A DNA stretch of 20,711 bases from an uncultured bacterium (GCA_900551965.1 URYF01000023.1:1-20711); one strand, 5' to 3'. Positions 7,336 through 16,184 are shown, counted from the stretch's first letter. The notes: a model not told the origin generated them from the letters alone. Program-made: numbers and translations.

Positions 7336-8457
7336 ATGAAATTAAAGAAACTGCACTTAACAGGTTACAGAAACTGTACAGATTTAACACTTGACCTGGA
7401 TAAGTCTAAAATTTTAATAATAGGAAAAAATGCTCAGGGAAAAACTAATATTCTTGAAAGCATTTATTTTCTATCAACATTAAAAACTCCACGCACATCG
7501 AATATTCAGGAACTTATAAATTTTAATGCAGAATACTTTAAACTGGAAGCTGATGCGGTTAAAGCCAACACAGATATTGATTTATACTATGTTTACAACA
7601 ACGAAAAAAAGCGCGAAATCAAGATTAACAAAGTAAAATCTACAGTAAAAGATTTTAAAACAGTACTAAAAACAGTACTATTTTCAACAACTGATCTGCT
7701 TTTACTAAGAGGAACCCCGCAAGACCGCAGAGATTGGCTAGACAGAGCAATTTCCCAAATTTATCCGGCTTATGATGACAGACTTTCTAAATACGATAAA
7801 ATAAGAATACAAAAAAATAACTTCCTAAAAGAATGTGCAAAAACCGGAACGACCAATGAAGCCCTTTTAGAGGTTTATAACGAACAGCTTTCAATCACCG
7901 GAAGCAACATCATATATATTAGAAAAAAATTCTTAAAAGAAATCGAAAAAATTGCAAAAGAAAAACATATCACAATAAGCGAAACAGAAAATCTTTCAAT
8001 ACAATATGATTGTTCATTTGATATAAAAACAACATCAGATGATGAAATTGAACCAATTGAAGAGATTCAATGGGGATTTTTAAACACTCTTGAAGAACGA
8101 AAAATTGAAGAAATGCGAAGATGTCAATCCTGCGTTGGACCGCACAGAGATGATATTATTTTTTATATAAATAACCAAGAAGCCACAAAATACGCATCCC
8201 AAGGTCAACAAAGAACAATAGTTCTTGCTCTAAAACTTTCAGAACTTGATATAATTACGGATAAAACCGGAGAAGAACCGATATTACTGCTTGATGATGT
8301 GTTAGCAGAACTTGATGATATCAGGCAGAATTATCTGCTAAAATCAATAAATTCAAACATTCAAACAATTATAACATCTGTTGACACCCTGTTATTTGAA
8401 GATGAGTTTTTAAAAGATGTTAAAATATACAAAATCGAAAACGGAAAAATTATATAA
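7336..8457 (+). CDS. recF: DNA replication/repair protein RecF
   Basis: 373 aa from the ATG at 7336; an upstream TTG at 7318 would add six residues but lies over the -10 box. RecF is an SMC-like ABC ATPase that acts with RecO and RecR to load RecA on gapped DNA. Visible motifs are LHLTGYRNC at the N-terminus, Walker A GKNAQGKT at 30-37, the CVGPHRDD region near 265-272, the ABC signature region SQGQQRT just before 300, and Walker B ILLLDDVLAELD at 316-327. In many bacteria recF sits between dnaN and gyrB next to dnaA. Here it stands alone, over 6 kb from dnaA, divergent from the pilT operon and followed by a terminator. Confidence 0.95.
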   Translation: MKLKKLHLTGYRNCTDLTLDLDKSKILIIGKNAQGKTNILESIYFLSTLKTPRTSNIQELINFNAEYFKLEADAVKANTDIDLYYVYNNEKKREIKINKVKSTVKDFKTVLKTVLFSTTDLLLLRGTPQDRRDWLDRAISQIYPAYDDRLSKYDKIRIQKNNFLKECAKTGTTNEALLEVYNEQLSITGSNIIYIRKKFLKEIEKIAKEKHITISETENLSIQYDCSFDIKTTSDDEIEPIEEIQWGFLNTLEERKIEEMRRCQSCVGPHRDDIIFYINNQEATKYASQGQQRTIVLALKLSELDIITDKTGEEPILLLDDVLAELDDIRQNYLLKSINSNIQTIITSVDTLLFEDEFLKDVKIYKIENGKII

Positions 8458-8461
8458 TAAA

Positions 8462-8486
8462 AAGACCGAAATCACTTCGGTCTTTT
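8462..8486. terminator. Rho-independent terminator between recF and the MFS gene
   Basis: A 9-bp stem, aagaccgaa / ttcggtctt, with loop atcac, is followed by a T-run and preceded by an A-run. It can serve both converging genes. Confidence 0.88.
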
Positions 8487-8508
8487 GTTTTCCTCAAATA
8501 CTTTATTC

Positions 8509-9888
8509 TTACTTTTCTTTAATACAATAAGTAATAATCGCTGCAATAAGCAAACATAAAGCCCCGATAAAGAACGAATATTCATAATGATAATTTACAA
8601 AATCACCACTGTGAATAACAGCTTTGTCAATAATATAGGCTACCAGCGTACAAACAAACACCTGCGGCCCCGCGATAAAGATATTAAAAATACCCATAAC
8701 AGAACCTTCAGTTCCCGGTTTTATATAACGAGAAAGCATTGCAAAAGGAAGCGCACAAACACTTGCCCAGCCGATACCTGATAATGCCATACCTGCGCCA
8801 ACAATAAGCGGAGAGGTCTTAAAAATACCCATAATTAAATATGCCGCAACCATCGAGATTAATGAAATTATATGGACTTTTTTATTACCGAATTTACCGG
8901 CAAGAATTCCGATTGGAATGGCAATAACAAAACATACAAGATTAAACACCGCAAAACATATTGATGAATAATTTGTAGCGGTTATTTGAGTTGACATAAA
9001 TGTATTTTGGATATCAACAGCTAATTTTGTTAAATCCGGTACCCCGTAAACCGTATGAATAGCAAAGTTTGTGAAAAATATCATCATACACATCATACCA
9101 ATCCAGGTAAAAAACTGCATAACACAGATTTTTGAAACCTCAGGAGAGAGAGCAAAAAACTCTTGCATTGACTGCCAAAATCCCGGCTCATCTTTTTTTG
9201 CCTCAGATTTTTCATCACTAGCAGCCAGAGTAGATTTTTCATGAATAGTCAAACAAGTCCAAATCATAGCTAGAGAAAATGCCAAAGCTGCCATTACAAA
9301 CTGAGCAGGAATAGACATTTGATACCCGAAAGCTATTTTTAAAACAGGAGCAGTAGCTGCTGCAATAACTGAACCCAATCCAATCGCTAAACTTATATAA
9401 GAATTTGCAAGAGAATGCTGCTCTTGAGGCACCACATCAGGAATTAAAGCCCTATAAGGACCTTGTGCAATATTAATACAAGCATCAATAATCCATATCA
9501 TAACCGCCGCAAACAATAGTCCACCCCATACAGGAAACGGAATATGCAAAATATTTGATACCGAATTAACAATATCACCTGAATTTGGGAATAGCCACAA
9601 TGCAATTGAAGCAATCAAAGCACCGCCTAACAAATAAGGTCTTCTCCTGCCATAACGAGATTTTGTTTTATCTGACAAAGCCCCGATTAGCGGCTGAACA
9701 ACCATACCGGTAAACGGTCCGGCAAGCCAGATTAAACCATAAATAAACGGGCTTGCCCCAAGATTTTCGGTTACAGGTGCGGACAAAATAATTCTCATCT
9801 GCCACGCAAACTGCAGACCCAAAAATCCGAGCGCGAAATTCAGAAAATTTACAGTAGTAAATTTCTTCAACATATTATCATTCTCCAT
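8509..9888 (-). CDS. MFS transporter, SLC45/GPH-like sugar transporter
   Basis: 459 aa with about twelve membrane segments, split by a charged central loop near residues 215-240 (KSTLAASDEKSEAKKDEP). The first cytoplasmic loop has the MFS motif GALSDKTKSRYGRRRP (69-84), whose RYGRRRPY form is typical of the SLC45/GPH group that moves sucrose, maltose or other glycosides with protons or sodium. The N-terminus (NFLNFALGFLGLQFAWQMR) also matches that group. The substrate cannot be read from the sequence and no sugar hydrolase is adjacent. The ATG at 9888 follows a GGGAG SD, and a good promoter lies upstream. It appears to be a single-gene unit, ending at the shared terminator with recF. Confidence 0.85.
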   Translation of the reverse strand: MENDNMLKKFTTVNFLNFALGFLGLQFAWQMRIILSAPVTENLGASPFIYGLIWLAGPFTGMVVQPLIGALSDKTKSRYGRRRPYLLGGALIASIALWLFPNSGDIVNSVSNILHIPFPVWGGLLFAAVMIWIIDACINIAQGPYRALIPDVVPQEQHSLANSYISLAIGLGSVIAAATAPVLKIAFGYQMSIPAQFVMAALAFSLAMIWTCLTIHEKSTLAASDEKSEAKKDEPGFWQSMQEFFALSPEVSKICVMQFFTWIGMMCMMIFFTNFAIHTVYGVPDLTKLAVDIQNTFMSTQITATNYSSICFAVFNLVCFVIAIPIGILAGKFGNKKVHIISLISMVAAYLIMGIFKTSPLIVGAGMALSGIGWASVCALPFAMLSRYIKPGTEGSVMGIFNIFIAGPQVFVCTLVAYIIDKAVIHSGDFVNYHYEYSFFIGALCLLIAAIITYCIKEK

Positions 9889-9930
9889 TGATAAAATCTC
9901 TCCCTCTTAACTCTTCAACACTGTTATATA

Positions 9931-9959
9931 AGGATATAATGAATAAATATTCTGGTCAA
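9931..9959 (-). promoter_or_regulatory. Promoter of the MFS transporter
   Basis: On the minus strand, TTGACC (9954-9959), a 17-nt spacer, and TATCCT (9931-9936). The predicted start lies about 35 nt before the ATG, leaving room for the GGGAG ribosome binding site. It lies between pyrG and the transporter, so the latter is probably an independent unit. Confidence 0.5.
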
Positions 9960-9967
9960 GAAATATA

Positions 9968-11569
9968 TTATAATCTTTTTACAGCAGCATCAATCAAGCC
10001 TTTAAACAGTGGGTGCGGCCTATCAGGGCGGGATTTAAATTCCGGATGGAATTGACAAGCAACAAACCAATCAAGCTTAGGAAGTTCAACAACTTCTGCC
10101 AGCATTCCATCTGGAGACATGCCGGAAAATACCAACCCTGCAGCTGCAATCTTATCCAAATATTCATTATTAACTTCATAACGATGTCTATGACGTTCTG
10201 AAATAATTTCTTCACCATAAGCCTTAGCTGCAACCGAATCCTTCTTAAGATGACATTCGTAAGCTCCAAGTCTCATTGTACCGCCATATCCTTTTACATT
10301 CTTTTGATCAAGCATGATATCAACTACAGGATAAGCCGGATTTTCATCAAATTCTTTTGAATTAGCACCCTTGAGTCCCGCAACGTTTCTGGCATATTCA
10401 ATAACAGCACACTGCATACCAAGGCATAACCCCAAGAACGGAAGGTTATTTTCTCTGGCATAACGAATAACATTCAATTTACCTTCAATACCGCGCACCC
10501 CGAAACCTCCGGGAACCACAACAGCATGAACATCTGATAATTGTTTTTTACAAGATGCATAATCAACACACTCTTCTGAATTTATCCACTTAATTTCAAC
10601 GGCAACAGAATCCGCATACCCTGCATGTTTTAAAGACTCAACAACAGAAATGTAGGCATCTGAAAGCTTTGTATATTTACCTGCAATAGCAACTTTCACC
10701 GACCCTTTCGGATTTTTAATTTCAGCTATTAAATTTTTCCAAGACCCCAAATCAGGAGTTCGGTCTTCCATTCCAAGCATTTTCAAAACAACCGAACCCA
10801 TATTCTGATCCTCAAGCGCCAACGGAACTTCATAGATAGTTTTCATATCACGGCACTCAATAACAGCATCTTTTGGAACAGAACAAAATAGAGCAAGTTT
10901 TTCTTTCTCAGTTTTCGGAATAGGTTTTGATGTTCTGCAAACCAAAATTTCAGGCTGAATACCGTAACTTCTCAATACATTAACACTGTGTTGAGAAGGC
11001 TTTGTTTTCAACTCGCCTGATGTTGGCAAATACGGTAATAACGTACAATGTATAGAAATAGCATTACCAATTCCGGCTTCGGATTTGAACTGTCTTATTG
11101 CTTCAATAAAAGGTAAACTTTCGATATCACCAATAGTTCCGCCGATTTCAATAATATGAAAATCAGGTTTAAACTGTTTAGTTGCCGCTACAATCTTAGA
11201 TTTAATTTCATTTGTAATATGCGGAATTACCTGAACAGTCGCCCCGAGATAATCTCCGCGTCTTTCTTTATTGATAACTTCTTGATAAATTCTTCCTGAA
11301 GTTACATTGTTAACCTGACCAAAACTAGTATCAGTAAATCTTTCATAATGTCCTAAATCCAAATCTGTTTCTGCACCATCATCAGTTACAAAAACTTCAC
11401 CATGCTGAAACGGACTCATTGTACCCGGATCAATATTTATATACGGATCAAACTTCTGAATAATTACAGAATATTTTCTGGATCTGAATAAACGACCTAA
11501 AGACGCTGCTATAATCCCTTTCCCAAGAGAACTTACAACACCGCCTGTTACAAATATATATTTTGTCAT
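9968..11569 (-). CDS. pyrG: CTP synthase
   Basis: 533 aa, usual length. It makes CTP from UTP, ATP and glutamine. The N-terminal synthetase domain has the P-loop GGVVSSLGKG (9-18) and DPYINIDPGTMSPFQHGEV. The C-terminal class I glutamine amidotransferase domain has GGFGVRG, the nucleophile Cys382 in GLCLGMQ, and the triad partners His508 and Glu510 in FHPEF. All catalytic residues are present. The ATG is preceded by AAGGGG about 8 nt upstream. It lies 33 nt after gatC on the same strand, a likely operon, although the two products share no pathway. Confidence 0.98.
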   Translation of the reverse strand: MTKYIFVTGGVVSSLGKGIIAASLGRLFRSRKYSVIIQKFDPYINIDPGTMSPFQHGEVFVTDDGAETDLDLGHYERFTDTSFGQVNNVTSGRIYQEVINKERRGDYLGATVQVIPHITNEIKSKIVAATKQFKPDFHIIEIGGTIGDIESLPFIEAIRQFKSEAGIGNAISIHCTLLPYLPTSGELKTKPSQHSVNVLRSYGIQPEILVCRTSKPIPKTEKEKLALFCSVPKDAVIECRDMKTIYEVPLALEDQNMGSVVLKMLGMEDRTPDLGSWKNLIAEIKNPKGSVKVAIAGKYTKLSDAYISVVESLKHAGYADSVAVEIKWINSEECVDYASCKKQLSDVHAVVVPGGFGVRGIEGKLNVIRYARENNLPFLGLCLGMQCAVIEYARNVAGLKGANSKEFDENPAYPVVDIMLDQKNVKGYGGTMRLGAYECHLKKDSVAAKAYGEEIISERHRHRYEVNNEYLDKIAAAGLVFSGMSPDGMLAEVVELPKLDWFVACQFHPEFKSRPDRPHPLFKGLIDAAVKRL

Positions 11570-11602
11570 AAATATTACCCCTTAAATATTACTGATTAAA
11601 AA

Positions 11603-11884
11603 CTAGTTAATCTTAGGAACTTTAAAAAATCCGTTTTCTTCATCAGGAGCATTTGACATCAAAGCCTCTTTTGAAATTTCCTGAACCGGAGCATCTTCTC
11701 TCATAACATTAACAAAATCAATAACCTGAGTCATAGGCTTAACATTTGATGTATCAACTTCGTTCATCTGATCAACATATTTTAACACATCGCCAAGCTG
11801 TTTTGTGTATAAAGTTTTTTCTTCTTCTGTCAATTCCAATCTTGCTAATTTTGCAACATGTTCTACATCTTTCACTGTAATCAT
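11603..11884 (-). CDS. gatC: Asp-tRNA(Asn)/Glu-tRNA(Gln) amidotransferase subunit C
   Basis: 93 aa, the usual size. GatC is the small subunit that stabilises the GatCAB complex, which converts mischarged Glu-tRNA(Gln) and Asp-tRNA(Asn). The N-terminal VKDVEHVAKLARLELTEEE, the QLGDVLKYVDQMNEVDTS helix and the MREDAP stretch are typical of the family. gatA and gatB are not adjacent, so the subunits are encoded at separate places. The ATG has GAGGAG about 10 nt upstream. pyrG follows after 33 nt. Confidence 0.93.
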   Translation of the reverse strand: MITVKDVEHVAKLARLELTEEEKTLYTKQLGDVLKYVDQMNEVDTSNVKPMTQVIDFVNVMREDAPVQEISKEALMSNAPDEENGFFKVPKIN

Positions 11885-11991
11885 ACTTTTATGCTCCTCA
11901 AAAATAATCTATACCTAAATAATATCATAAAAAAACATTATCACCCTTATTTATTAAATAAATTTAAAATTTAGATTTATATTCAAGCTTA

Positions 11992-12000
11992 TGTTATACT
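11992..12000 (+). promoter_or_regulatory. Extended -10 promoter of the sigma factor operon
   Basis: TGTTATACT has the TGn extension plus TATACT. The start codon is 21 nt downstream of the box, with GGAG at 12015-12018 in between. A weak TTTAGA lies near the -35 position. Confidence 0.5.
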
Positions 12001-12021
12001 AAAATAAAGGAATCGGAGTTA

Positions 12022-12825
12022 ATGACAGTGAACACAAAAATTTCCGAACTGGAAAAATTAGAAGAGTTAATGCTTGAATATAAACAGGAAAGCGATTTAA
12101 AGAAGAAACATGTCGCTTATCTTTCGCTTATTGAAGAAACCCTAAAACTTGTAAAAAAAATAGTTTTAGCATTTTATCCACTGCCGGGGTCTATTTCAAA
12201 AGATGACTTAATCCAGGTTGGCGCTGTCGGTGTTTTAAAAGCTATCGAAACATATAAAATAGAAGAACGCGGAAGTTTTAAAACTTACGTTAGCAAAGTT
12301 ATTAAGGGTAAAATCTTCCATTACCTCAGGGATAAAGCAAATATCGTTAAAACCCCGAGAGAAACTCTTGCAAATATGTCAAAAGTAAAAGAAGCAATTG
12401 ATGAATTATCTGAAAACAACACAAAAGTTCCAACAGTTGAAGAAGTTTCAAAATACGTAAACCTTCCGTTTGAAAAAGTTGAAGAAATTATGAATATCGA
12501 ACTTATAAAAAACATGATTTCCTTAGACCAGAATATATACACAACAGACGGCGGAGAAACATTGTTAGATAGGATTCAATCAGATGAAGATTCAAGTTTT
12601 GAGGATACCTATGCAAATAAAAAAATAATAGAATTTGCGATAAATAAACTTCCGCAAAATGATAAAACTGCAATTTACATGTACTATATGGATGGAGAAT
12701 CCAGAAAAGATATCGCAAAAAGATTAAATGTTTCACCGACACAAGTTTCAAGGATTTTAAAACGAGCATTGAACAAATTATATAATATTATCCAAAAAGA
12801 AATGGAAGAGACACAAAGAGATTAA
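12022..12825 (+). CDS. Sigma-70 family factor, FliA/SigF/SigB-like (group 3)
   Basis: 267 aa from the ATG at 12022. A GTG at 12028 is better spaced (9 nt) from GGAG at 12015-12018, so the protein may start two codons later. Region 2 spans about 40-105 (DDLIQVGAVGVLKAIETY, FKTYVSKVIKGKIFHYLRD), region 3 about 110-165 (TPRETLANMSKVKEAIDELS), and region 4 about 200-258 with an HTH (RKDIAKRLNVSPTQVSRILKRA, about 228-249). Region 1.1 is absent, as in alternative sigma factors for motility, stress or sporulation. The gene lies 19 nt before a prepilin peptidase in one operon. Cyanobacterial SigF controls pilus genes, so a role in type IV pilus expression is a reasonable inference. No anti-sigma factor gene is adjacent. 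Confidence 0.88.
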   Translation: MTVNTKISELEKLEELMLEYKQESDLKKKHVAYLSLIEETLKLVKKIVLAFYPLPGSISKDDLIQVGAVGVLKAIETYKIEERGSFKTYVSKVIKGKIFHYLRDKANIVKTPRETLANMSKVKEAIDELSENNTKVPTVEEVSKYVNLPFEKVEEIMNIELIKNMISLDQNIYTTDGGETLLDRIQSDEDSSFEDTYANKKIIEFAINKLPQNDKTAIYMYYMDGESRKDIAKRLNVSPTQVSRILKRALNKLYNIIQKEMEETQRD

Positions 12826-12844
12826 TATATAAAAGGAGGACAAA

Positions 12845-13945
12845 ATGTTATTTTCTCTTATAGTTTTAGCGTTCATATTTATAACAGGACTTGTTATAGG
12901 CAGCTTTATGAACGTTGTAATACTAAGAACAGTAAGCGGAGAATCTATAGTTTTTCCGGCTTCAAAATGCCCAAAATGCCAAACTCCGCTAAAATGGTAT
13001 CATAATATTCCCATATTATCATACTTATTTTTGAGAGGTAAATGCGCATTTTGTAATGAACACATAAGTATTCAATATCCAATAGTAGAACTTTTTACAG
13101 GGCTAATGTTTGTAGGTTTATTTTTAAAATTCTGTAGACCGTTTGATGCGTTATTCGGTTTATCTGTAATGAACCCTATTGCATGGAGTCAGGTTATTGT
13201 TTATGTATTTTCTCTAATTATTGCATGCCTGTTTATTGCAATAGCAGGAACTGATATTTTAGAAAAGAAAGTATCTGATGCTCATACAATACCGCTTATA
13301 TTATTAGGATTGTTATATAGTGTAATTTATTCTATTTTATCATTTATTATGTACTCAAAAGCAAACGGTATGCCTAAAATCAATTTAGACTTCTTCTTAT
13401 CTTGCCCGATATTATATTCAGTCGCTGCCGGGATTTTAGGATTTTTGATAATGGAAGCCATATCAAGATTGGGACTTGTTACTGTAGGCGCAAGGGCTTT
13501 TGGAGAGGGTGATTCCTATATCGCAGCAGGTCTAGGCACTGTTTTTGGAGCACTTTTAGGCTGTTCTGCTATTTATACAAATTTCTTACCTATATTCAAA
13601 ACTTTGCTTGCAATTCTTGTATTAAGCGGAATTATTCAAATATTAATTACTCTTCCAATATTTATTAAAAAACTTATTGTGAACAAAAATTATATGACAC
13701 TTGGCGCCTTGAGCATCTTTATTATCTATACAATCGGATACATTTTTGCTCAACAAACAGGCTGGCTGACTAATAAAGTTGCATACTGGTCAAGCACAAT
13801 TGTACTTTTAGCAATCGGTCTTGCAGCTTGCAGAGAACTAATCTGCGGATTGAAAGATAATAAAGCAGCTGACGGATTATATCTTCCGTTTGGACCTGCT
13901 ATGATAGCTGCAGGATTTATCGCACTATTTACAGTTGTTTTCTAA
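12845..13945 (+). CDS. pilD: Prepilin peptidase / methyltransferase with enlarged C-terminal part
   Basis: 366 aa, clearly longer than the usual 250-290. PilD cleaves the leader of type IV prepilins and methylates the new N-terminus in the inner membrane. The N-terminal domain has GSFMNVVILR and the zinc-type Cys pairs C42/C45 and C67/C70. The two catalytic aspartates are D137 (GTDILEKKV) and D223 in the GEGD motif (220-223). The closing LPFGPAMIAAGF motif is at 347-358. The gap between GEGD and that motif is about 125 residues, roughly twice the normal, and holds two or so extra membrane segments (about 285-303 and 316-332). It has a perfect AGGAGG SD. It is co-operonic with the sigma factor and ends at a terminator shared with ruvA. 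Confidence 0.92.
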   Translation: MLFSLIVLAFIFITGLVIGSFMNVVILRTVSGESIVFPASKCPKCQTPLKWYHNIPILSYLFLRGKCAFCNEHISIQYPIVELFTGLMFVGLFLKFCRPFDALFGLSVMNPIAWSQVIVYVFSLIIACLFIAIAGTDILEKKVSDAHTIPLILLGLLYSVIYSILSFIMYSKANGMPKINLDFFLSCPILYSVAAGILGFLIMEAISRLGLVTVGARAFGEGDSYIAAGLGTVFGALLGCSAIYTNFLPIFKTLLAILVLSGIIQILITLPIFIKKLIVNKNYMTLGALSIFIIYTIGYIFAQQTGWLTNKVAYWSSTIVLLAIGLAACRELICGLKDNKAADGLYLPFGPAMIAAGFIALFTVVF

Positions 13946-13970
13946 TAAAGATTTCAAATACCAAAATTTT

Positions 13971-14000
13971 AGGAGTAATCGATTTGATTACTCCTTTTTT
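13971..14000 (+). terminator. Rho-independent terminator after pilD
   Basis: A perfect 10-bp stem, aggagtaatc / gattactcct, with loop gattt is followed by six T. On the minus strand, after ruvA, the tract is only AAAATTTT-like, so stopping in that direction is weaker. Confidence 0.88.
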
Positions 14001-14020
14001 AATTAAAAATATAATATCAA

Positions 14021-14644
14021 TTATAAAGATAAAATTCGCAATGATTCTTTTAAAATAACTTCAGCCGCAGAACCTTTCGCTAAAGCTGCAACAGCTTTTG
14101 ATATAGCATCTTCAACCTCTTCTTTACTGTAACCTAAAGATAAAAGAACCATTTGGGCATCTTCAGCCTCTTGGGAATTTGCACTGCAAGAAGAACAAGA
14201 ATCCGCCTTACCCGGCACAACTCCTTGATAAGAAGTCAATTTATCTTTTAATTCCAATATAATCTTTTGCGCAAGTTTCGGGCCTACACCTTTTGCTCTT
14301 GTAAGTTCTTTATAATTTCCATCTAATACGAACCCGACTAAATCACTGACATCAAACGAATTTAACAACGTCAAAGCCATTTTTGAACCAACCCCCGATA
14401 CAGAAGTTAAGATATTAAAAATATCGCGGTCTTCTCGTTTTAAAAAACCGCAAAGACTCATCTTATCTTCCCTGTGAATTAAAACTGCAAATATTTTTAC
14501 CTCTTCACACAGCTCCGGAAGATTAGCAAAATCTCTTTCCATCAACTCAAAACGGTAACCAACAGCTCCGGCTTCCACAGTAGCGAAGCAGCCTTTTGAA
14601 TTAGATATTTTATAAGAAAAACTTCCTTTGACATAATCATACAT
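14021..14644 (-). CDS. ruvA: Holliday junction branch migration protein RuvA
   Basis: 207 aa. RuvA binds four-way junctions as a tetramer and loads the RuvB motors. The N-terminal OB fold covers about 1-62. The helix-hairpin-helix pair is at about 78-88 (LTSVSGVGSKMA) and 115-125 (TRAKGVGPKLA), and the C-terminal RuvB-contact domain at about 160-207 (AQMVLLSLGYSKEEVEDAI). The linker carries an unusual Cys/Ser cluster, SCSSCS at 149-154. ruvB and ruvC are not in the window. It starts 4 nt after the dnaA stop, so it is translated from the same mRNA as dnaA, an unusual partner. Confidence 0.95.
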   Translation of the reverse strand: MYDYVKGSFSYKISNSKGCFATVEAGAVGYRFELMERDFANLPELCEEVKIFAVLIHREDKMSLCGFLKREDRDIFNILTSVSGVGSKMALTLLNSFDVSDLVGFVLDGNYKELTRAKGVGPKLAQKIILELKDKLTSYQGVVPGKADSCSSCSANSQEAEDAQMVLLSLGYSKEEVEDAISKAVAALAKGSAAEVILKESLRILSL

Positions 14645-14648
14645 AACT

Positions 14649-16073
14649 TTAACCTCTCAAAGATGCCTTAATTTCATCTATAGAAACCTGTAAAGCTGAG
14701 TCTGTTTTTAGTTTATCCTCAATCAAATCACAGGAATACATAATCGTCGTATGTTTTTTTGCAAAAAATTCACCAATAGCTTCATAGCTTAACTGCAAAA
14801 CTTCTCGGGACAAATACACTGCAGTATGTCTTGCATGGGCTATTTTTTGCTGTCTTGCAGTACTTTTCAATTCTTTTACCGTAACATCAAAATACTCTGC
14901 ACAAGCCTGCGCAACTTTATCAATAGTAATTTCTTTTTTCTTAACTTCGCACCCTAAAGCTTTTTTAGCCAAATCAAGAGTTACCCCCATACCGGAAAAC
15001 TCAGCATAGGCACTAACTTTGTTAAATGCACCTTTTAACTCTCTTACGTTATTCACAAAGTTATCAGCAATATATTCAAAAACCTCATCATCAGTTTCAA
15101 CTTCAAGTTCTTTAGCATAAGCCTTCACAATCTCAAACCTAGTATCAAAATCAGGCGGCACAATATCAACAACAAGTCCCATTTCAAAACGGGTTCTCAA
15201 ACGATTATCCAACGTCGGAATATCTTTCGGCAGTCGGTCAGATGCGATTACAATCTGCTTGTTATTTGTGTATAAAGCCTCAAAGGTTGAAAAAAAGTCT
15301 TCCATAGTCTTCATTTTAGACTCAATAAATTGAATATCATCCATCAATAAAACATCAATATTTTGAAATTTTTGATGGAATTTGCGCATCAATGAATTAT
15401 TACAAACCTGCTTTTTACGAGCATTTGGCGAATCATTATACTGAAAACATCTCACCCACTCATTAAAATATTCTTCCATTCTGATATACCGAACTTTTAA
15501 TTCAGGCTTGTTAAAAATTATATAATGTCCGATAGCTTGCATTAAGTGAGTCTTGCCGAGTCCCGAAGCCCCATAAATAAACAACGGATTAAACTTTTTT
15601 GAAGGATTATTTGCAACCGAAAACGCTGCATTATACGCAAATTTTGAATTATCTCCAACGACAAAATTATCAAATTTTAAATTTAAATTTAAATTAGCAC
15701 TGGACTGCATCTGAGCAAGTGACAATTTAGCATCTTCCGCCTTTTTATCTTCTTCAGTTTGCCCTGCAATCTGTTTTGATAATTCTTTTTTTCTTGCCTT
15801 AATATATTTTTCTGCTAAATCAGGATCATAAGTTAAAGAAAACGCAGCGCCAGCCCCCAAAACAGACTTAACTGACTCTTTAATCTTATCAGTCCAGCTT
15901 TTCTTTAAAATATCAACCGCCATTTGATGCGGTGATAATAAAACCAGAGTACCGTTTTCACAATCAACAGCCTCTAAAGGGGTAATCCATGTTCCATAAA
16001 TATGTTCGGGCAGATTAACTTCCAGCTCCTCTTTAACCCGATTCCAAACTTCTTTAACCTCAACAATATCCAT
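14649..16073 (-). CDS. dnaA: Chromosomal replication initiator DnaA
   Basis: 474 aa. DnaA binds oriC boxes and opens the origin. Domain I is at about 1-85. Domain II is a linker at about 86-130, with a short NLNLNL repeat at its end coming from AAATTT repeats in the DNA. The AAA+ domain III has Walker A GASGLGKT (168-175), Walker B VLLMDDIQF (241-249), sensor 1 IVIASDRLP (274-282) and the arginine-finger region LRTRFEMGL (292-300). DNA-binding domain IV is at about 370-474, with the IAHARHTAVYLSRE helix and the KKHTTIMYS signature. dnaN, rpmH and gyrB are absent nearby, and no TTATCCACA-like boxes are seen in the adjoining gaps, so the origin is probably elsewhere. The ATG has no SD; a TATAGT lies 11 nt upstream, giving a very short leader. 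Confidence 0.98.
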   Translation of the reverse strand: MDIVEVKEVWNRVKEELEVNLPEHIYGTWITPLEAVDCENGTLVLLSPHQMAVDILKKSWTDKIKESVKSVLGAGAAFSLTYDPDLAEKYIKARKKELSKQIAGQTEEDKKAEDAKLSLAQMQSSANLNLNLKFDNFVVGDNSKFAYNAAFSVANNPSKKFNPLFIYGASGLGKTHLMQAIGHYIIFNKPELKVRYIRMEEYFNEWVRCFQYNDSPNARKKQVCNNSLMRKFHQKFQNIDVLLMDDIQFIESKMKTMEDFFSTFEALYTNNKQIVIASDRLPKDIPTLDNRLRTRFEMGLVVDIVPPDFDTRFEIVKAYAKELEVETDDEVFEYIADNFVNNVRELKGAFNKVSAYAEFSGMGVTLDLAKKALGCEVKKKEITIDKVAQACAEYFDVTVKELKSTARQQKIAHARHTAVYLSREVLQLSYEAIGEFFAKKHTTIMYSCDLIEDKLKTDSALQVSIDEIKASLRG

Positions 16074-16084
16074 AAATTAATTTT

Positions 16085-16090
16085 ACTATA
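16085..16090 (-). promoter_or_regulatory. -10 box of dnaA-ruvA
   Basis: TATAGT on the minus strand ends 11 nt before the dnaA ATG, so the 5' leader would be only about 4-5 nt. The -35 region is weak. It lies in the 120-nt divergent region with the phosphatase gene. Confidence 0.4.
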
Positions 16091-16178
16091 AAAACAATTC
16101 GGGTTCAAAGCCCAAAAAGGCATTTATAATTTTTGTTAAGAAAATAACAAAGTTTAAATTTAGAAACATTAATAAAAA

Positions 16179-16184
16179 TAAAAT
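16179..16184 (+). promoter_or_regulatory. Possible -10 box of the phosphatase gene
   Basis: TAAAAT ends 9 nt before the ATG in very AT-rich sequence, with no SD. An alternative TATAAA at 16185-16190 is too close to the start. Low specificity because of the base composition. Confidence 0.3.

Noticed and set aside
16094..16116. TTCGGGTTCAAAGCCC, similar to a tRNA T-arm
   Set aside because: Only three stem pairs form, and there is no acceptor stem, anticodon arm or 3' CCA-like end around it. It is the dnaA/phosphatase promoter region.
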